From assembly GCF_007971225.1 (NCBI RefSeq), contig NZ_CP042435.1, positions 1,863,501 to 1,927,500 of the forward strand: a stretch of 64,000 nt of DNA, in the 5' to 3' direction. The notes beneath the pieces are model-generated. The model worked only from the letters and a program-made list of their open reading frames with translations. It was not told the DNA's origin and did no database searches. The DNA comes from Panacibacter ginsenosidivorans. GTDB lineage: Bacteria > Bacteroidota > Bacteroidia > Chitinophagales > Chitinophagaceae. Position 1 is the first letter of the stretch. The number at the start of each line of letters is the position of its first letter. Positions 26,267-35,337 of this stretch are shown here, piece after piece. The translations under genes and the position numbers were made by a program.

Positions 26267-26365
26267 TATTTTGTGACTGCTGATGCAGTAATTTATTTTT
26301 ATAAATTATGTGTATAAGCAAATATCAAAATATCGAAATCAATAAATTTTTAAAATCATTTTTAT

Positions 26366-26632
26366 ATGGCACACAAAAAAGGTGAAGGCAGCGTTAAGAA
26401 CGGACGTGATTCACAAAGCAAACGTCTCGGTGTGAAAATATTTGGTGGACAACCTGCTATATCCGGCAACATTATTTTAAAACAAAGAGGTACTGTTTAT
26501 CATCCCGGCAAAAATGTTGGAGTTGGTAAAGACTTTACTTTGTTTGCATTAACGAATGGTGTTGTTGAATTCAAAAAAGGTAGAAATGACAAGACAACAG
26601 TGTCAGTTTTACCGGTCGAAATAACAGCGTAA
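26366..26632 (+). CDS. rpmA: 50S ribosomal protein L27
   Basis: An 88-residue L27 whose N-terminus ([22 protein letters not shown]) reaches the peptidyl-transferase centre. It has the standard [22 protein letters not shown] core. It lacks the N-terminal extension that some Firmicutes cleave. It is paired with rplU and followed by the histone-like gene. Confidence 0.98.
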   Translation: MAHKKGEGSVKNGRDSQSKRLGVKIFGGQPAISGNIILKQRGTVYHPGKNVGVGKDFTLFALTNGVVEFKKGRNDKTTVSVLPVEITA

Positions 26633-26707
26633 ATGTTTTTTTTGGCAGTTATCATAAAGTTTTTTTATTTTTATCCAATATTTACTAACCATTAAATTTT
26701 AAAAACA

Positions 26708-26839
26708 ATGGCAACTGCAAAAAAAGCTGCAAAAAAAGCTGCTCCGAAGAAAGCTGCAAAGAAAGCTGCTCCTAAAAAAGCTGCAAAGAAAGCTGCTCCT
26801 AAAAAAGCTGCAAAGAAAGCTGCTCCTAAAAAGAAGTAG
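26708..26839 (+). CDS. 43-residue Lys/Ala-rich histone H1-like protein
   Basis: The ORF MATAKKAAKKAAPKK... ends at TAG 26837-26839. It consists of repeats of the nine-residue unit AAPKKAAKK, four in tandem, with near-identical DNA repeats beneath. The composition (only Ala, Lys, Pro plus one Thr) matches C-terminal tails of bacterial histone H1-like (Hc1/HctB-type) DNA-binding proteins. It probably binds DNA or RNA through charge. It follows rpmA by 75 bases and has its own strong terminator. The exact number of units may vary by slippage between strains. Confidence 0.85.
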   Translation: MATAKKAAKKAAPKKAAKKAAPKKAAKKAAPKKAAKKAAPKKK

Positions 26840-26871
26840 TCTTGTCGCTTTCAAAAGCACAATAGATTTAA

Positions 26872-26898
26872 GTCCCGGATTTATTCCGGGACTTTTTT
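26872..26898 (+). terminator. Rho-independent terminator after the histone-like gene
   Basis: A perfect 8-bp GC-rich stem, GTCCCGGA with TCCGGGAC, has a 5-base loop and is followed by six T residues. It ends the rplU-rpmA-histone-like transcript. Confidence 0.9.
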
Positions 26899-26918
26899 AT
26901 TTTACAGAACTTTACATT

Positions 26919-28577
26919 ATGGATAATTATGCTATCGCTGACAACTTCTCTTTGCTTGCTAAAGTAATGGACATACATGGAGAAAATAGTTTCAAAACAA
27001 AGTCTTATTCATCTGCTGCTTTTACCATTGAGAAATTACCTGTAGAATTATCATCATTGCCTGCGGATAAAATATTCGGCATAAAAGGAATTGGTGAAAC
27101 GATTGGCAAAAAGATTATAGAGCAAATGGAAACAGGAAGACTTGCTTTGCTTGATGATTTTATTGCCAAAACACCGCATGGCCTCATGGAAATGCTTGCT
27201 ATCAAAGGGATTGGGCCGAAAAAAATTGCTGTGATATGGAAAGACCTTGAAGTAGAAAGCCTTGGTGAATTATTGTACGCATGTAATGAAAACAGGCTAT
27301 TACTGTATAAAGGTTTTGGCGAGAAAACACAACAGAATATAAAAGAAGCCATAGAATTTTATTTAAGTAACCAGGGCAGTTATCTCTATGCACAAATAGA
27401 AAAGTATGCAACAGAAGCAGATGCAAAAATGAAGACAGCTTCCCCTTCTTTTATGTTTGAACTTTGCGGTGATTTTAGAAGGCATCTTGAGATCATTGAA
27501 AAAGTAGAATGGGTTACAACAGCAGATCCAAAAACATTACGTGACTTTTTTACAACGAATGAATATGAAGTCGTTTCATCAGCAGAAACAGAATCGCAAT
27601 TCAAAGGAAAAGAAAATGTGTTGCTGGTGTTTTATCATACAACGAAAGAGAAATTTTATCAAACACTTTTTGAGAAAAGTTGTGCTCCCGAATTCCTGGA
27701 AGCATGGGTCTCAAAAAATAATTTCAATGATACTTATAATTCCGAAGACGCCATTTTTGAAAATGCAAATGTTAAAATTATACCTCCGTACTTAAGAGAG
27801 TCAAAAGAAATTCTTACTAAACAATTGCCTGTTGTAATACAGGATAATGATATTACTGCCATCATTCATAGTCATAGTAAATGGAGTGATGGTGCAAATA
27901 CAATTGAAGAAATGGCTGTTGCTGCAAAAGAAAAAGGTTTGCAATATCTTGTTATTAGTGATCACTCCAAAACTGCATTCTATGCGCAAGGTTTAACGGA
28001 AGATAGATTGATAGCACAACACAAAGAAGTAGATGAACTGAATAAAAAATTAGCGCCATTTAAAATATTTAAAAGTATTGAATCAGATATTTTGAATGAC
28101 GGAAATTTAGATTATACTAACGAAGTGCTTGCCACATTCGCTATCGTTATTGCATCGGTACATTCCAATTTAAAAATGAAAGAAGATAAAGCGATGATGC
28201 GTTTGATCAATGCTATTGAAAATCCTTATACAAGTATTCTTGGTCATCCAACGGGCAGGCTATTACTAAGCCGAAATGGTTACCCTGTAGATCATAAAAA
28301 GATCATTGATGCATGCGCCGCCAACAATGTGGTTATTGAATTGAATGCACATCCCAAACGACTCGATATAGATTGGCGCTGGATCCATTATTGTCTTGAA
28401 AAAAATGTTCTCATCTCCATTGACCCCGATGCACACAGCATAGAAGGCTACCACGATATACATTACGGTGTACTGGCTGCCCAAAAAGCAGGTGTGACTA
28501 AAGAAAATAACCTGAGCAGCTTTTCTTTGGAAGCATTTGAAGCATTTTTAAAAGTTCAGCAGGCAAAAAGGAAATAA
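26919..28577 (+). CDS. PolX-family protein with degraded polymerase site and PHP domain
   Basis: A 552-residue homologue of bacterial DNA polymerase X. The N-terminal helix-hairpin-helix region (about 1-150, IKGIGETIGKKI and IKGIGPKKIAVIW) and the C-terminal PHP phosphoesterase domain (about 310-550, with H317-S-H319 in IIHSHSKWSDG and VISDHS) are intact. The nucleotidyltransferase palm motif, normally GSxRR followed by D-x-D, reads G184-D-F-R-R ... K195-V-E197, so both catalytic Asp residues are missing. The protein is probably a DNA-binding PHP nuclease or phosphatase rather than a polymerase. Confidence 0.85.
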   Translation: MDNYAIADNFSLLAKVMDIHGENSFKTKSYSSAAFTIEKLPVELSSLPADKIFGIKGIGETIGKKIIEQMETGRLALLDDFIAKTPHGLMEMLAIKGIGPKKIAVIWKDLEVESLGELLYACNENRLLLYKGFGEKTQQNIKEAIEFYLSNQGSYLYAQIEKYATEADAKMKTASPSFMFELCGDFRRHLEIIEKVEWVTTADPKTLRDFFTTNEYEVVSSAETESQFKGKENVLLVFYHTTKEKFYQTLFEKSCAPEFLEAWVSKNNFNDTYNSEDAIFENANVKIIPPYLRESKEILTKQLPVVIQDNDITAIIHSHSKWSDGANTIEEMAVAAKEKGLQYLVISDHSKTAFYAQGLTEDRLIAQHKEVDELNKKLAPFKIFKSIESDILNDGNLDYTNEVLATFAIVIASVHSNLKMKEDKAMMRLINAIENPYTSILGHPTGRLLLSRNGYPVDHKKIIDACAANNVVIELNAHPKRLDIDWRWIHYCLEKNVLISIDPDAHSIEGYHDIHYGVLAAQKAGVTKENNLSSFSLEAFEAFLKVQQAKRK

Positions 28578-28614
28578 ATACTTGTTTACAGGCTGTTTTT
28601 TTATGGCAGCGGTT

Positions 28615-28754
28615 GTTGCGTCGTATTTTTGTACTGCTGAGCATAAGTCAAAAGTAAAAAGGCAAAATTCAAACCATGAAGGCATTTTTACTTTTTAATT
28701 TTGAATTTTTAGTTTGAGGAACATAGTTCTGAAAGTACAAGTGAGTGACACAAC
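28615..28754. repeat. R12: paired B-A element with AT-rich heptad interior
   Basis: A diverged B arm (GTTGCGTCGTATTTTTGTAC) at 28615-28634 and a perfect A arm (minus orientation) at 28735-28754, 100 bases apart. Four heptads at 28645-28672 (AAGTCAA AAGTAAA and onward) face complementary heptads at 28685-28712. Bases 28690-28710 are the reverse complement of a stretch in R8. The inner motif GTTCTGAA precedes the A arm. Confidence 0.9.
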
Positions 28755-28787
28755 CGGCGATGCCATAATAACCCTCTGCCCGCTACA

Positions 28788-29147
28788 TTATTTTTCTTCT
28801 TTCTTATTTGTGCCCAACAAACTTTCTATTAGTGCTGTAGTTAAGGAGAGTAATATGCTAAACAGCAACGCATCCCACCAGCCATCTACTTTAAAACCGG
28901 GCACAATATCTGAAGCCCATTTAATGATTAGGATGTTGATGACAAGCAGGAACAATCCAAGTGTAATAATGGTAAGTGGTATAGTGAGTATAATAAGGAT
29001 TGGTTTTACAAAACTATTGAGTAAGGCAAGTACAAGTGCAAGCAAAATGGCCGTAACACTATCAACAATAGTTACGCCGGGCAACAAGTAAGCTGCTATA
29101 ATTGCAGCGCATGCGGTAACCAATAATTTGCCAATGAATTTGCCCAT
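28788..29147 (-). CDS. Phage-holin-superfamily-IV-like membrane protein
   Basis: A 119-residue protein with four hydrophobic helices, matching the widespread PF04020 type (ALVLALLNSFVKPILIILTIPLTIITLGLFLLVINILIIKWASDIVPGF). Despite the family name these proteins are ordinary chromosomal membrane proteins, and nothing phage-like lies nearby. It starts 4 bases after the M16-like gene ends, so the two are probably co-transcribed. Confidence 0.85.
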   Translation of the reverse strand: MGKFIGKLLVTACAAIIAAYLLPGVTIVDSVTAILLALVLALLNSFVKPILIILTIPLTIITLGLFLLVINILIIKWASDIVPGFKVDGWWDALLFSILLSLTTALIESLLGTNKKEEK

Positions 29148-29151
29148 AGTT

Positions 29152-30432
29152 TTAAATTACGGTTAGTTCATAAAACGCATCTTCTACCAAATACTTTTGC
29201 GCAAGCTGCATAATTTCTTCAGCACTTATTGTTTTGATCGTTTCAATGCTTTTATAAAAGTACGCGTCTGTAAGATTATTGAGTACATAATTTTTCCAGC
29301 GGGCAATTATTTGAAAAGGCCCGTCAAGATCACCAAGAATAGAGCCGATCATATAGTTACGAACAAGATGCAGTTCCTGTTCCTCAACTAACTCTTCGCG
29401 CAATATTTTCATTTCTTTAAATACTTCTGCAACCGTAGCTGCACAAACATCGCGACCAGCCTCTGTACTCACAGCCCATGCGCTTTGCTGCAAATGATTT
29501 TGCAAATAACTGTGAATTCCATAAGTGTAGCCTTTGTCTTCACGAATATTGCTCATAAGCCTTGAGCCAAAGAAGCCACCGAAAATGTTATTCAGTACCT
29601 GCACCTTTATAAAATCAGGGTGATGCCTGTTGGGGAAAGGCCTTGCAATTCTTATGGCGCCCTGCACACCATTTGGATCATTGATAATATTGTGTTTCTT
29701 TTCTGCAGCAGGTTTTGCAACATGCTCAACCATTGGCATAGTTGCAGCATTCAGTGGAAGCTTACCAAAAACATTATTGAGCTGTCCCTGTATATCCGTA
29801 GGTAGTTTACCTGCAACAAACAAAATGCATTTGCCTTCGGTATAATATTTTTTATAGAACCGGAACAGTTCATCTCTTTGTAATGCATCATATTCTTCGG
29901 CTGAACTGTATTTGCCGTAAGGATGATCAATGCCATAGAGCAATTCATCAATAATACGCCCACCAACAAAATCACATTTCTTCAGGTTTACTTCCAGCTT
30001 TTGTTTCTGGTTCTTTTTATAAATGGCCAGTTCCTCTTCCGGAAAAATACTTTCGGTAAATAATTCTGCTACAACCGGCAGCAGTTTATTGATGTGTTTA
30101 TTTAAACAATGGAGCGTTACTGTAGAAGTCTCATTATAACAACTGCGGTTGAGATACGCACCGTAATATTCAAAATGATCATTAATGGCAAATGCGGATT
30201 TATTCTTTGTGCCATTCTTCAGCATATAATTGGTAGTTGCAGCAACTATGTTTTTATCCTCATACCAGTTGCCCGCATAAAAAACCCACTCCACCATTAA
30301 TACGTCCTGCTCACCCGCATCAATAGCATAAACAGGTACACCATTATCTAAATTAAATTGTGTACATGGTTTTAACTTAAGATCAAGTTGTACTGCATCA
30401 AGTATAGGTGGCTGCTTGGTTCTTTCAGGCAT
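29152..30432 (-). CDS. M16-family peptidase homologue without zinc motif
   Basis: A 426-residue cytosolic or periplasmic M16B-like protein without an evident signal peptide. In active members HxxEH aligns with A65-T-T-N68-Y69 here (KNGT follows, as in FKGT), so all three zinc-motif residues are replaced. The C-terminal half keeps the Arg/Tyr substrate-binding signature (NIREDKGYTYGIHSYLQ). Such inactive subunits normally pair with an active M16 partner encoded next door. No partner is present in this window. The nearest gene downstream is the holin-like protein. Confidence 0.88.
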   Translation of the reverse strand: MPERTKQPPILDAVQLDLKLKPCTQFNLDNGVPVYAIDAGEQDVLMVEWVFYAGNWYEDKNIVAATTNYMLKNGTKNKSAFAINDHFEYYGAYLNRSCYNETSTVTLHCLNKHINKLLPVVAELFTESIFPEEELAIYKKNQKQKLEVNLKKCDFVGGRIIDELLYGIDHPYGKYSSAEEYDALQRDELFRFYKKYYTEGKCILFVAGKLPTDIQGQLNNVFGKLPLNAATMPMVEHVAKPAAEKKHNIINDPNGVQGAIRIARPFPNRHHPDFIKVQVLNNIFGGFFGSRLMSNIREDKGYTYGIHSYLQNHLQQSAWAVSTEAGRDVCAATVAEVFKEMKILREELVEEQELHLVRNYMIGSILGDLDGPFQIIARWKNYVLNNLTDAYFYKSIETIKTISAEEIMQLAQKYLVEDAFYELTVI

Positions 30433-30525
30433 ATATTGTTTTTATCAGGGCAACAAAATTAAGTGAATGACATAAGAGGCTATTTATTTTTTTGTAACCA
30501 GCATACGTATTTTATGGCATCGCCT

Positions 30526-30673
30526 GTTGTGTCACTCACTTGTACGTTCGGAACAAACTTGAACAAGTTAATGCGTTCATAACGTTTACACGTTATTTCC
30601 ATGGAATGACCTGCGAACCTGAAAACACGTGAATTGCTGCAACAATTTCTGCTGCACAAGTGTGCGACGCAAC
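30526..30673. repeat. R13: paired A-B element between divergent genes
   Basis: A arm at 30526-30545, followed by GTTCGGAAC, and a B arm (minus orientation, GCAC instead of GTAC at its inner end) at 30654-30673, 108 bases apart. The interior has a 7-bp inverted repeat (ATAACGT with ACGTTAT) but no clear heptad array. It occupies most of the 347-base gap, which holds no gene. Confidence 0.9.
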
Positions 30674-30779
30674 CATGTACAATCAAAGCGCTTCAGGCCG
30701 GCTTATATAAATCCCTCATTTTTTATCAGCATTACTTAACTTGTGAACTTTCTTTTACAGCATAAACCAACCGATCGCT

Positions 30780-32954
30780 TTGAAAAATCTTCTTACTGCT
30801 TTTTTTTGCTGCTCTACTCTTATTTCATTTGCGCAAAAAAAGAACAGCGCTTATCAACTGCATATTAATAAAGCAACTTCGCCTGTAATCGTAGATGGAT
30901 CAATGGATGAGCCTGCGTGGCTGAATGCAGAAGCAGCCAAAAATTTTTTTATGGTACTGCCTATGGATACAAGCCATTCAAAAGTTTCCACCGAAATACG
31001 CATGACATATGATGATCAGAACATCTATATAATTGCCGTATGTTATCTTATAAAACAGGCGCCTTACATGGTAGAATCACTCCGTCGCGATTTTACTTTT
31101 GGCAAGAATGATAATTTTATTTTCTTTCTCGATCCCTTCAATGATCTTACCAACGGGTTTACGTTTGGTGCAAATGCTGCAGGTGCGCAATGGGATGGCA
31201 TGTTGTACGAAGGTGGCAAAGCAGATCTTAACTGGGACAACAAATGGATCTCCGTTGTAAAGAATTATCGTGATAAATGGATCTTTGAAGCAGCTATCCC
31301 GTTCAAGTCTATGCGCTATAAAAAAGGTAATACAACATGGGGTATAAATTTTAGCCGGCTTGATATTACTGTGGCCGAAAAGTCAGCATGGGCGCCGGTT
31401 CCAAGGCAATTTCCTACCGCATCACTTGCCTACACCGGCGATCTTTTATGGGATGCACCACCGCCTGAAACCGGTGGAAATTTTGCCGTAATTCCTTACG
31501 CATTGGGTGGCGTTTCAAAAGATTATGACAACAATTCCAAAGCTGTTTACAGAAAAGATATTGGTGCAGATGCAAAGATCGGTTTAAGCTCCTCTTTGAA
31601 TTTAGATCTTACAGTAAATCCCGATTTTTCTCAGGTAGAAGTTGATAAACAGGTTACCAATCTTGATCGCTTCGAATTATTCTTTCCGGAGAAAAGACAA
31701 TTCTTTTTAGAGAATAATGACCTCTTTGCAAACTTTGGTTACACAAATATTCGCCCCTTCTTTTCAAGAAGAATTGGTTTGGGTGTTCCTATAAGTTTTG
31801 GTACAAGGTTAAGCGGCAGCCTTGATAAGAACTGGCGTATTGGGTTAATGGATATGCAGACTAAACATGACAGGGAAGTTGGATTACCTTCTCAAAACTT
31901 TGCTGTGCTTGCACTACAGCGCAGGGTATTCGCAAGGTCAAACATAAGGTTCATGTTTGTAAACAAACAATCACTGAACTACGAGCCAGGCAAAGACACT
32001 ACCAAACCATCGTATTCTTTGTACAACAGGAATATTGGCATCGAATACAATCTTGCTTCTGCAAATAATGTATGGACCGGAAAAGCTATGCTGGTAAAAT
32101 CTTTTAGTCCAGGCAAATCTGATAAAGATTTTACACATGCTGCAAACCTGCAATATACCAGCAGGCACTGGACGCTTTCATGGCAGCATGAAATAGTGGG
32201 CAATAATTACAATGCAGAGGTTGGTTATGTACCACGCAGAAATTATGTAAAAATTAATCCTGTTGCAGGTTATCTTTTTTTTCCAAAAACGTATGGAAAA
32301 ATTTTGAGTCACGGGCCAAAGCTTAGTACGACGTATTATTACAACAATGATCTGCGGCATACCGATGATGAGACATATTTTGTTTATACTTTAAACTTTC
32401 GCGATCAAAGTATTGCAGATGCATGGGTAGCGCATGATTATGTGGAACTTTTGCAGCCATTTGACCCCACCAACAGCAATAAGGATACGTTGCCTACAGG
32501 TTCAAAGCATAGTTGGAAAGCGTATGGTTTTGATTATTTCTCCAAACCACAACACCTCTTTACATATAATATCTCCGGCAGGTTTGGCGGTTATTATGCA
32601 GACGGCACAAGACTTAACATCAGCACAGATATTGGTTACCGCATTCAGCCTTATGCAAGCATTACACTCAGCACGAGTTACAATCATATAAATATGCCAC
32701 TGCCCTGGAACATAACAGATTTCTGGCTGGTGGGTCCACGCATCGATGTTACGTTTACAAACAAACTTTTTTTTACAACCTTTGTACAATACAACAATCA
32801 ACAGAAGAATATAAATCTTAATACAAGACTGCAATGGCGTTACAGGCCTGCAAGCGACCTGTTTCTTGTGTACACGGATAATTATTATCCTGCGCCATTA
32901 TCAGTCCGTAACAGAGCCTTTGTGTTGAAGTTTACTTATTGGTGGAACAGCTAA
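30780..32954 (+). CDS. DUF5916 outer-membrane protein with CBM9-like N-terminus
   Basis: A 724-residue exported protein. A TTG start gives the signal peptide MKNLLTAFFCCSTLISFAQ; I see no in-frame ATG nearby. Residues about 28-215 are a CBM9-like beta-sandwich (SPVIVDGSMDEPAWLNAE, then EIRMTYDDQNIYIIAVCY). The rest matches DUF5916 (FPEKRQFFLENNDLFANFG, FFSRRIGLG) and looks like an outer-membrane beta-barrel, ending in VLKFTYWWNS. The role is unknown; glycan binding or export is plausible. Confidence 0.88.
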   Translation: MKNLLTAFFCCSTLISFAQKKNSAYQLHINKATSPVIVDGSMDEPAWLNAEAAKNFFMVLPMDTSHSKVSTEIRMTYDDQNIYIIAVCYLIKQAPYMVESLRRDFTFGKNDNFIFFLDPFNDLTNGFTFGANAAGAQWDGMLYEGGKADLNWDNKWISVVKNYRDKWIFEAAIPFKSMRYKKGNTTWGINFSRLDITVAEKSAWAPVPRQFPTASLAYTGDLLWDAPPPETGGNFAVIPYALGGVSKDYDNNSKAVYRKDIGADAKIGLSSSLNLDLTVNPDFSQVEVDKQVTNLDRFELFFPEKRQFFLENNDLFANFGYTNIRPFFSRRIGLGVPISFGTRLSGSLDKNWRIGLMDMQTKHDREVGLPSQNFAVLALQRRVFARSNIRFMFVNKQSLNYEPGKDTTKPSYSLYNRNIGIEYNLASANNVWTGKAMLVKSFSPGKSDKDFTHAANLQYTSRHWTLSWQHEIVGNNYNAEVGYVPRRNYVKINPVAGYLFFPKTYGKILSHGPKLSTTYYYNNDLRHTDDETYFVYTLNFRDQSIADAWVAHDYVELLQPFDPTNSNKDTLPTGSKHSWKAYGFDYFSKPQHLFTYNISGRFGGYYADGTRLNISTDIGYRIQPYASITLSTSYNHINMPLPWNITDFWLVGPRIDVTFTNKLFFTTFVQYNNQQKNINLNTRLQWRYRPASDLFLVYTDNYYPAPLSVRNRAFVLKFTYWWNS

Positions 32955-32958
32955 CCTG

Positions 32959-33030
32959 GTGAGTGGTCGATGGTGAATGAATTAACTTAGCTAAATACTT
33001 ACCACCCACAACCGACAACTCATCACTCAC
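32959..33030. repeat. Inverted heptad arrays outside a paired element
   Basis: Three heptads at 32959-32979 (GTGAGTG GTCGATG and one more) face four complementary-type heptads at 33003-33030 (ending AACTCAT CACTCAC). The period is 7 on both sides and the two sides form an imperfect inverted repeat. They lie just left of R14, without an A or B arm on their own left side. Confidence 0.75.
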
Positions 33031-33070
33031 AAATTGTATGTTACAAGCTGCATTGCTACTATGCAGTTTT

Positions 33071-33090
33071 GTTGTGCCACTCACTTGTAC
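33071..33090 (+). repeat. R14: single A arm
   Basis: An A arm with one change (GCC for GTC at the centre of the core palindrome). Positions 5 and 9 keep the A-type T/A pair. It lies 56 bases before the cyanophycinase-like gene. Confidence 0.82.
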
Positions 33091-33145
33091 GTTCTTATCT
33101 TTATTCGGCACACAAAACCTGCCTTTGTAATATCAACTAATTTTT

Positions 33146-33985
33146 ATGTATAAAAAATTATTCATCTTTATAGCAGCATGTTTATTTTTTTCAGTTGCAT
33201 TGCATGCGCAAAAAGGAAGCCTTTTTATTATTGGTGGCGGCTACCGCACCAAATCATTAATGCAGGAAATGATCAATACTGCACAATTAAAAAATACAGA
33301 TCACATCGCTATATTGCCTATGTCAGGTGCAGAACCTGATACTTCTTTTTTCTACATCAGGCAGGATCTTGATTCTGTGTGCACAAATACGGTTTCATTT
33401 CTAAATTTTACAAAAGATAAGGTTAATGATAAAGAATGGCTTGACTCTCTAAAAAATGCAAAACTTGTTTTCATTACCGGCGGCGACCAAAGCCGGTTTA
33501 TGAAAGCAGTATGGAACACACCAGTTTACAATGCTATTCATGAAGCTTATAATAATGGTGCTGTTATTGCAGGAACCAGCGCCGGTGCTGCAGTTATGAG
33601 TAAACATATGATTACAGGCAACCAGCTACGAGGCGATACTGTTTACCATGCTACATTTGACAGGTTATGGAAAGGCAATATAGAGTTTGAAGAAGGATTG
33701 GGCTTACTCGATTCTATCATCATCGATCAGCATTTTATAGTACGAAGCCGTTACAACCGTATGATCTCTGCATTGGCAGCATTTCCTTCTTTTACTTGCA
33801 TCGGCATCGATGAAGCAACTGCGATAATTGTACACAACCACACAGTAAAAGTTGCAGGTGAGAGCCAGGTTATAGTAATGCAAAAACCACAAGGCATTAT
33901 CTATGATGAAAAAGGTTTGATAAAATTAAAAAATGCCGATATCAGCATTTATACAACCGGGGACAGTTTTATAATTGGAAAGTAA
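33146..33985 (+). CDS. Cyanophycinase-like S51 serine peptidase
   Basis: A 279-residue exported protein with a signal peptide (LFIFIAACLFFSVALHAQ). The S51 class I amidotransferase-like fold shows nucleophile Ser145 in AGTSAGAA, ITGGDQSRF and the DQHFIVRSRYNRM signature (194-206) typical of cyanophycinase. Cyanophycinase hydrolyses cyanophycin to beta-Asp-Arg. No cyanophycin synthetase is visible here, so this exported version may scavenge polymer or cleave other Asp-containing peptides. Confidence 0.87.
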   Translation: MYKKLFIFIAACLFFSVALHAQKGSLFIIGGGYRTKSLMQEMINTAQLKNTDHIAILPMSGAEPDTSFFYIRQDLDSVCTNTVSFLNFTKDKVNDKEWLDSLKNAKLVFITGGDQSRFMKAVWNTPVYNAIHEAYNNGAVIAGTSAGAAVMSKHMITGNQLRGDTVYHATFDRLWKGNIEFEEGLGLLDSIIIDQHFIVRSRYNRMISALAAFPSFTCIGIDEATAIIVHNHTVKVAGESQVIVMQKPQGIIYDEKGLIKLKNADISIYTTGDSFIIGK

Positions 33986-35170
33986 TTATCGTATCACAAC
34001 ATCAGTAGTTTGTTGCTTTGTTTCCATAAGTGATTTTTCAGCACAATCCATTGTACAAAAACGGCTGTATAATTTTTCATACAGAGGCACAATATTATTA
34101 ATATCGTAACGCACAGCCTGGTTGTAAGCACCTTCTTTTAATTTTTCTAATAATTCATTGTTGCTGAGTAATTCAATAGCCTGCTGTGTCATTGTTTCTA
34201 CGTCACCAACATTGGCAGTGAAACCTGTTTCTCCAAAAATATTTACTTCAGGTAAGCCCCCTGCATTCGTACTTATGACAGGCACTCTTGCAGCCATTGC
34301 TTCCAGTGCAGCTAAACCAAAACTTTCATATTCTGAAGTAAGCAGAAACAAATCAGACACCAATAATATTTCTTCTATCTGCTCCTGTTTACCCACAAAG
34401 CGCACATCATCCTGCACACCCAGTTCTTTGGCCAATACTTCCATCGGTGAACGCTCAGGCCCATCTCCTATCATCAGCAATTTAGCAGGCATTGCTTTTC
34501 TTACACCCGCAAATACTTTTATTACGTCCTGCACTCTTTTTACTTTTCTAAAGTTGGATGCATGCACCAAAACTTTTTCGCCGTGCGGTGCAATTACTTT
34601 TTTAAATGCATCAATAGGTTTCTTACTAAAACGTTTTACATCAACAAAATTGTAGATTACTTCTATCTCTTTTGTTATGCGAAAAGATTTATACGTTTCT
34701 TCCCGCAAATTCTGGGATACCGCTGTAATTGCGTCACTTTCATTGATAGAGAAAGTAACCACAGGCTCGTAGGTCTTGTCTTTACCTACCAGTGTTATGT
34801 CTGTACCGTGCAGCGTAGTAATAAAAGGAATTTTACCACCTTCTTTCTGTATAATCTGTTTGGCCATATAGGCAGCCGAAGCATGTGGTATAGCATAATG
34901 TACATGCAGCAGATCCAGCTTATGATTTTTTATTACATCAACCATAGTACTTGCCAGCGCTATCTCGTAAGGTGGGTAATCAAATAACGGGTAAGTAGGC
35001 ACACGCACTTCATGATAATAAATATTTGTATTGAAGACATTTAATCTTACCGGTTGCTGGTAAGTAATAAAATGAACGCTGTGTCCTTTATCGGCCAATG
35101 CTTTACCCAGTTCTGTTGCCAGTACACCACTTCCGCCAAATGTCGGGTAGCAAACAATCCCTATACGCAT
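33986..35170 (-). CDS. bshA: N-acetyl-alpha-D-glucosaminyl L-malate synthase
   Basis: A 394-residue GT4 glycosyltransferase that joins UDP-GlcNAc to L-malate, the first step of bacillithiol synthesis. The family N-terminus MRIGIVCYPTFGGSGVLATELG, LHVHYAIPHASAAYMAKQI, HGTDITLVGKD, and the nucleotide-sugar site YESFGLAALEAMAARVPVISTNAGGLPEV are all present. The start is Met 35170; the frame is open upstream but not conserved. The extra C-terminal residues after LYSRF are longer than usual. The stop codon abuts the stop of the converging cyanophycinase-like gene. Confidence 0.93.
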   Translation of the reverse strand: MRIGIVCYPTFGGSGVLATELGKALADKGHSVHFITYQQPVRLNVFNTNIYYHEVRVPTYPLFDYPPYEIALASTMVDVIKNHKLDLLHVHYAIPHASAAYMAKQIIQKEGGKIPFITTLHGTDITLVGKDKTYEPVVTFSINESDAITAVSQNLREETYKSFRITKEIEVIYNFVDVKRFSKKPIDAFKKVIAPHGEKVLVHASNFRKVKRVQDVIKVFAGVRKAMPAKLLMIGDGPERSPMEVLAKELGVQDDVRFVGKQEQIEEILLVSDLFLLTSEYESFGLAALEAMAARVPVISTNAGGLPEVNIFGETGFTANVGDVETMTQQAIELLSNNELLEKLKEGAYNQAVRYDINNIVPLYEKLYSRFCTMDCAEKSLMETKQQTTDVVIR

Positions 35171-35337
35171 GTCATAAAGTTTGAGACTGCAAATTAACAA
35201 CCATTTATTCATTTGGTTTTACCTTTTATCCAATCCCGAAAACAAACAACATTTGCTTAACTTGGCGGCGGGAAAAAAATTAGCAGCAAGCAGTGAATGA
35301 TGATTTTTTACCGGCAGCAGTACTTATGGCATCGCCG

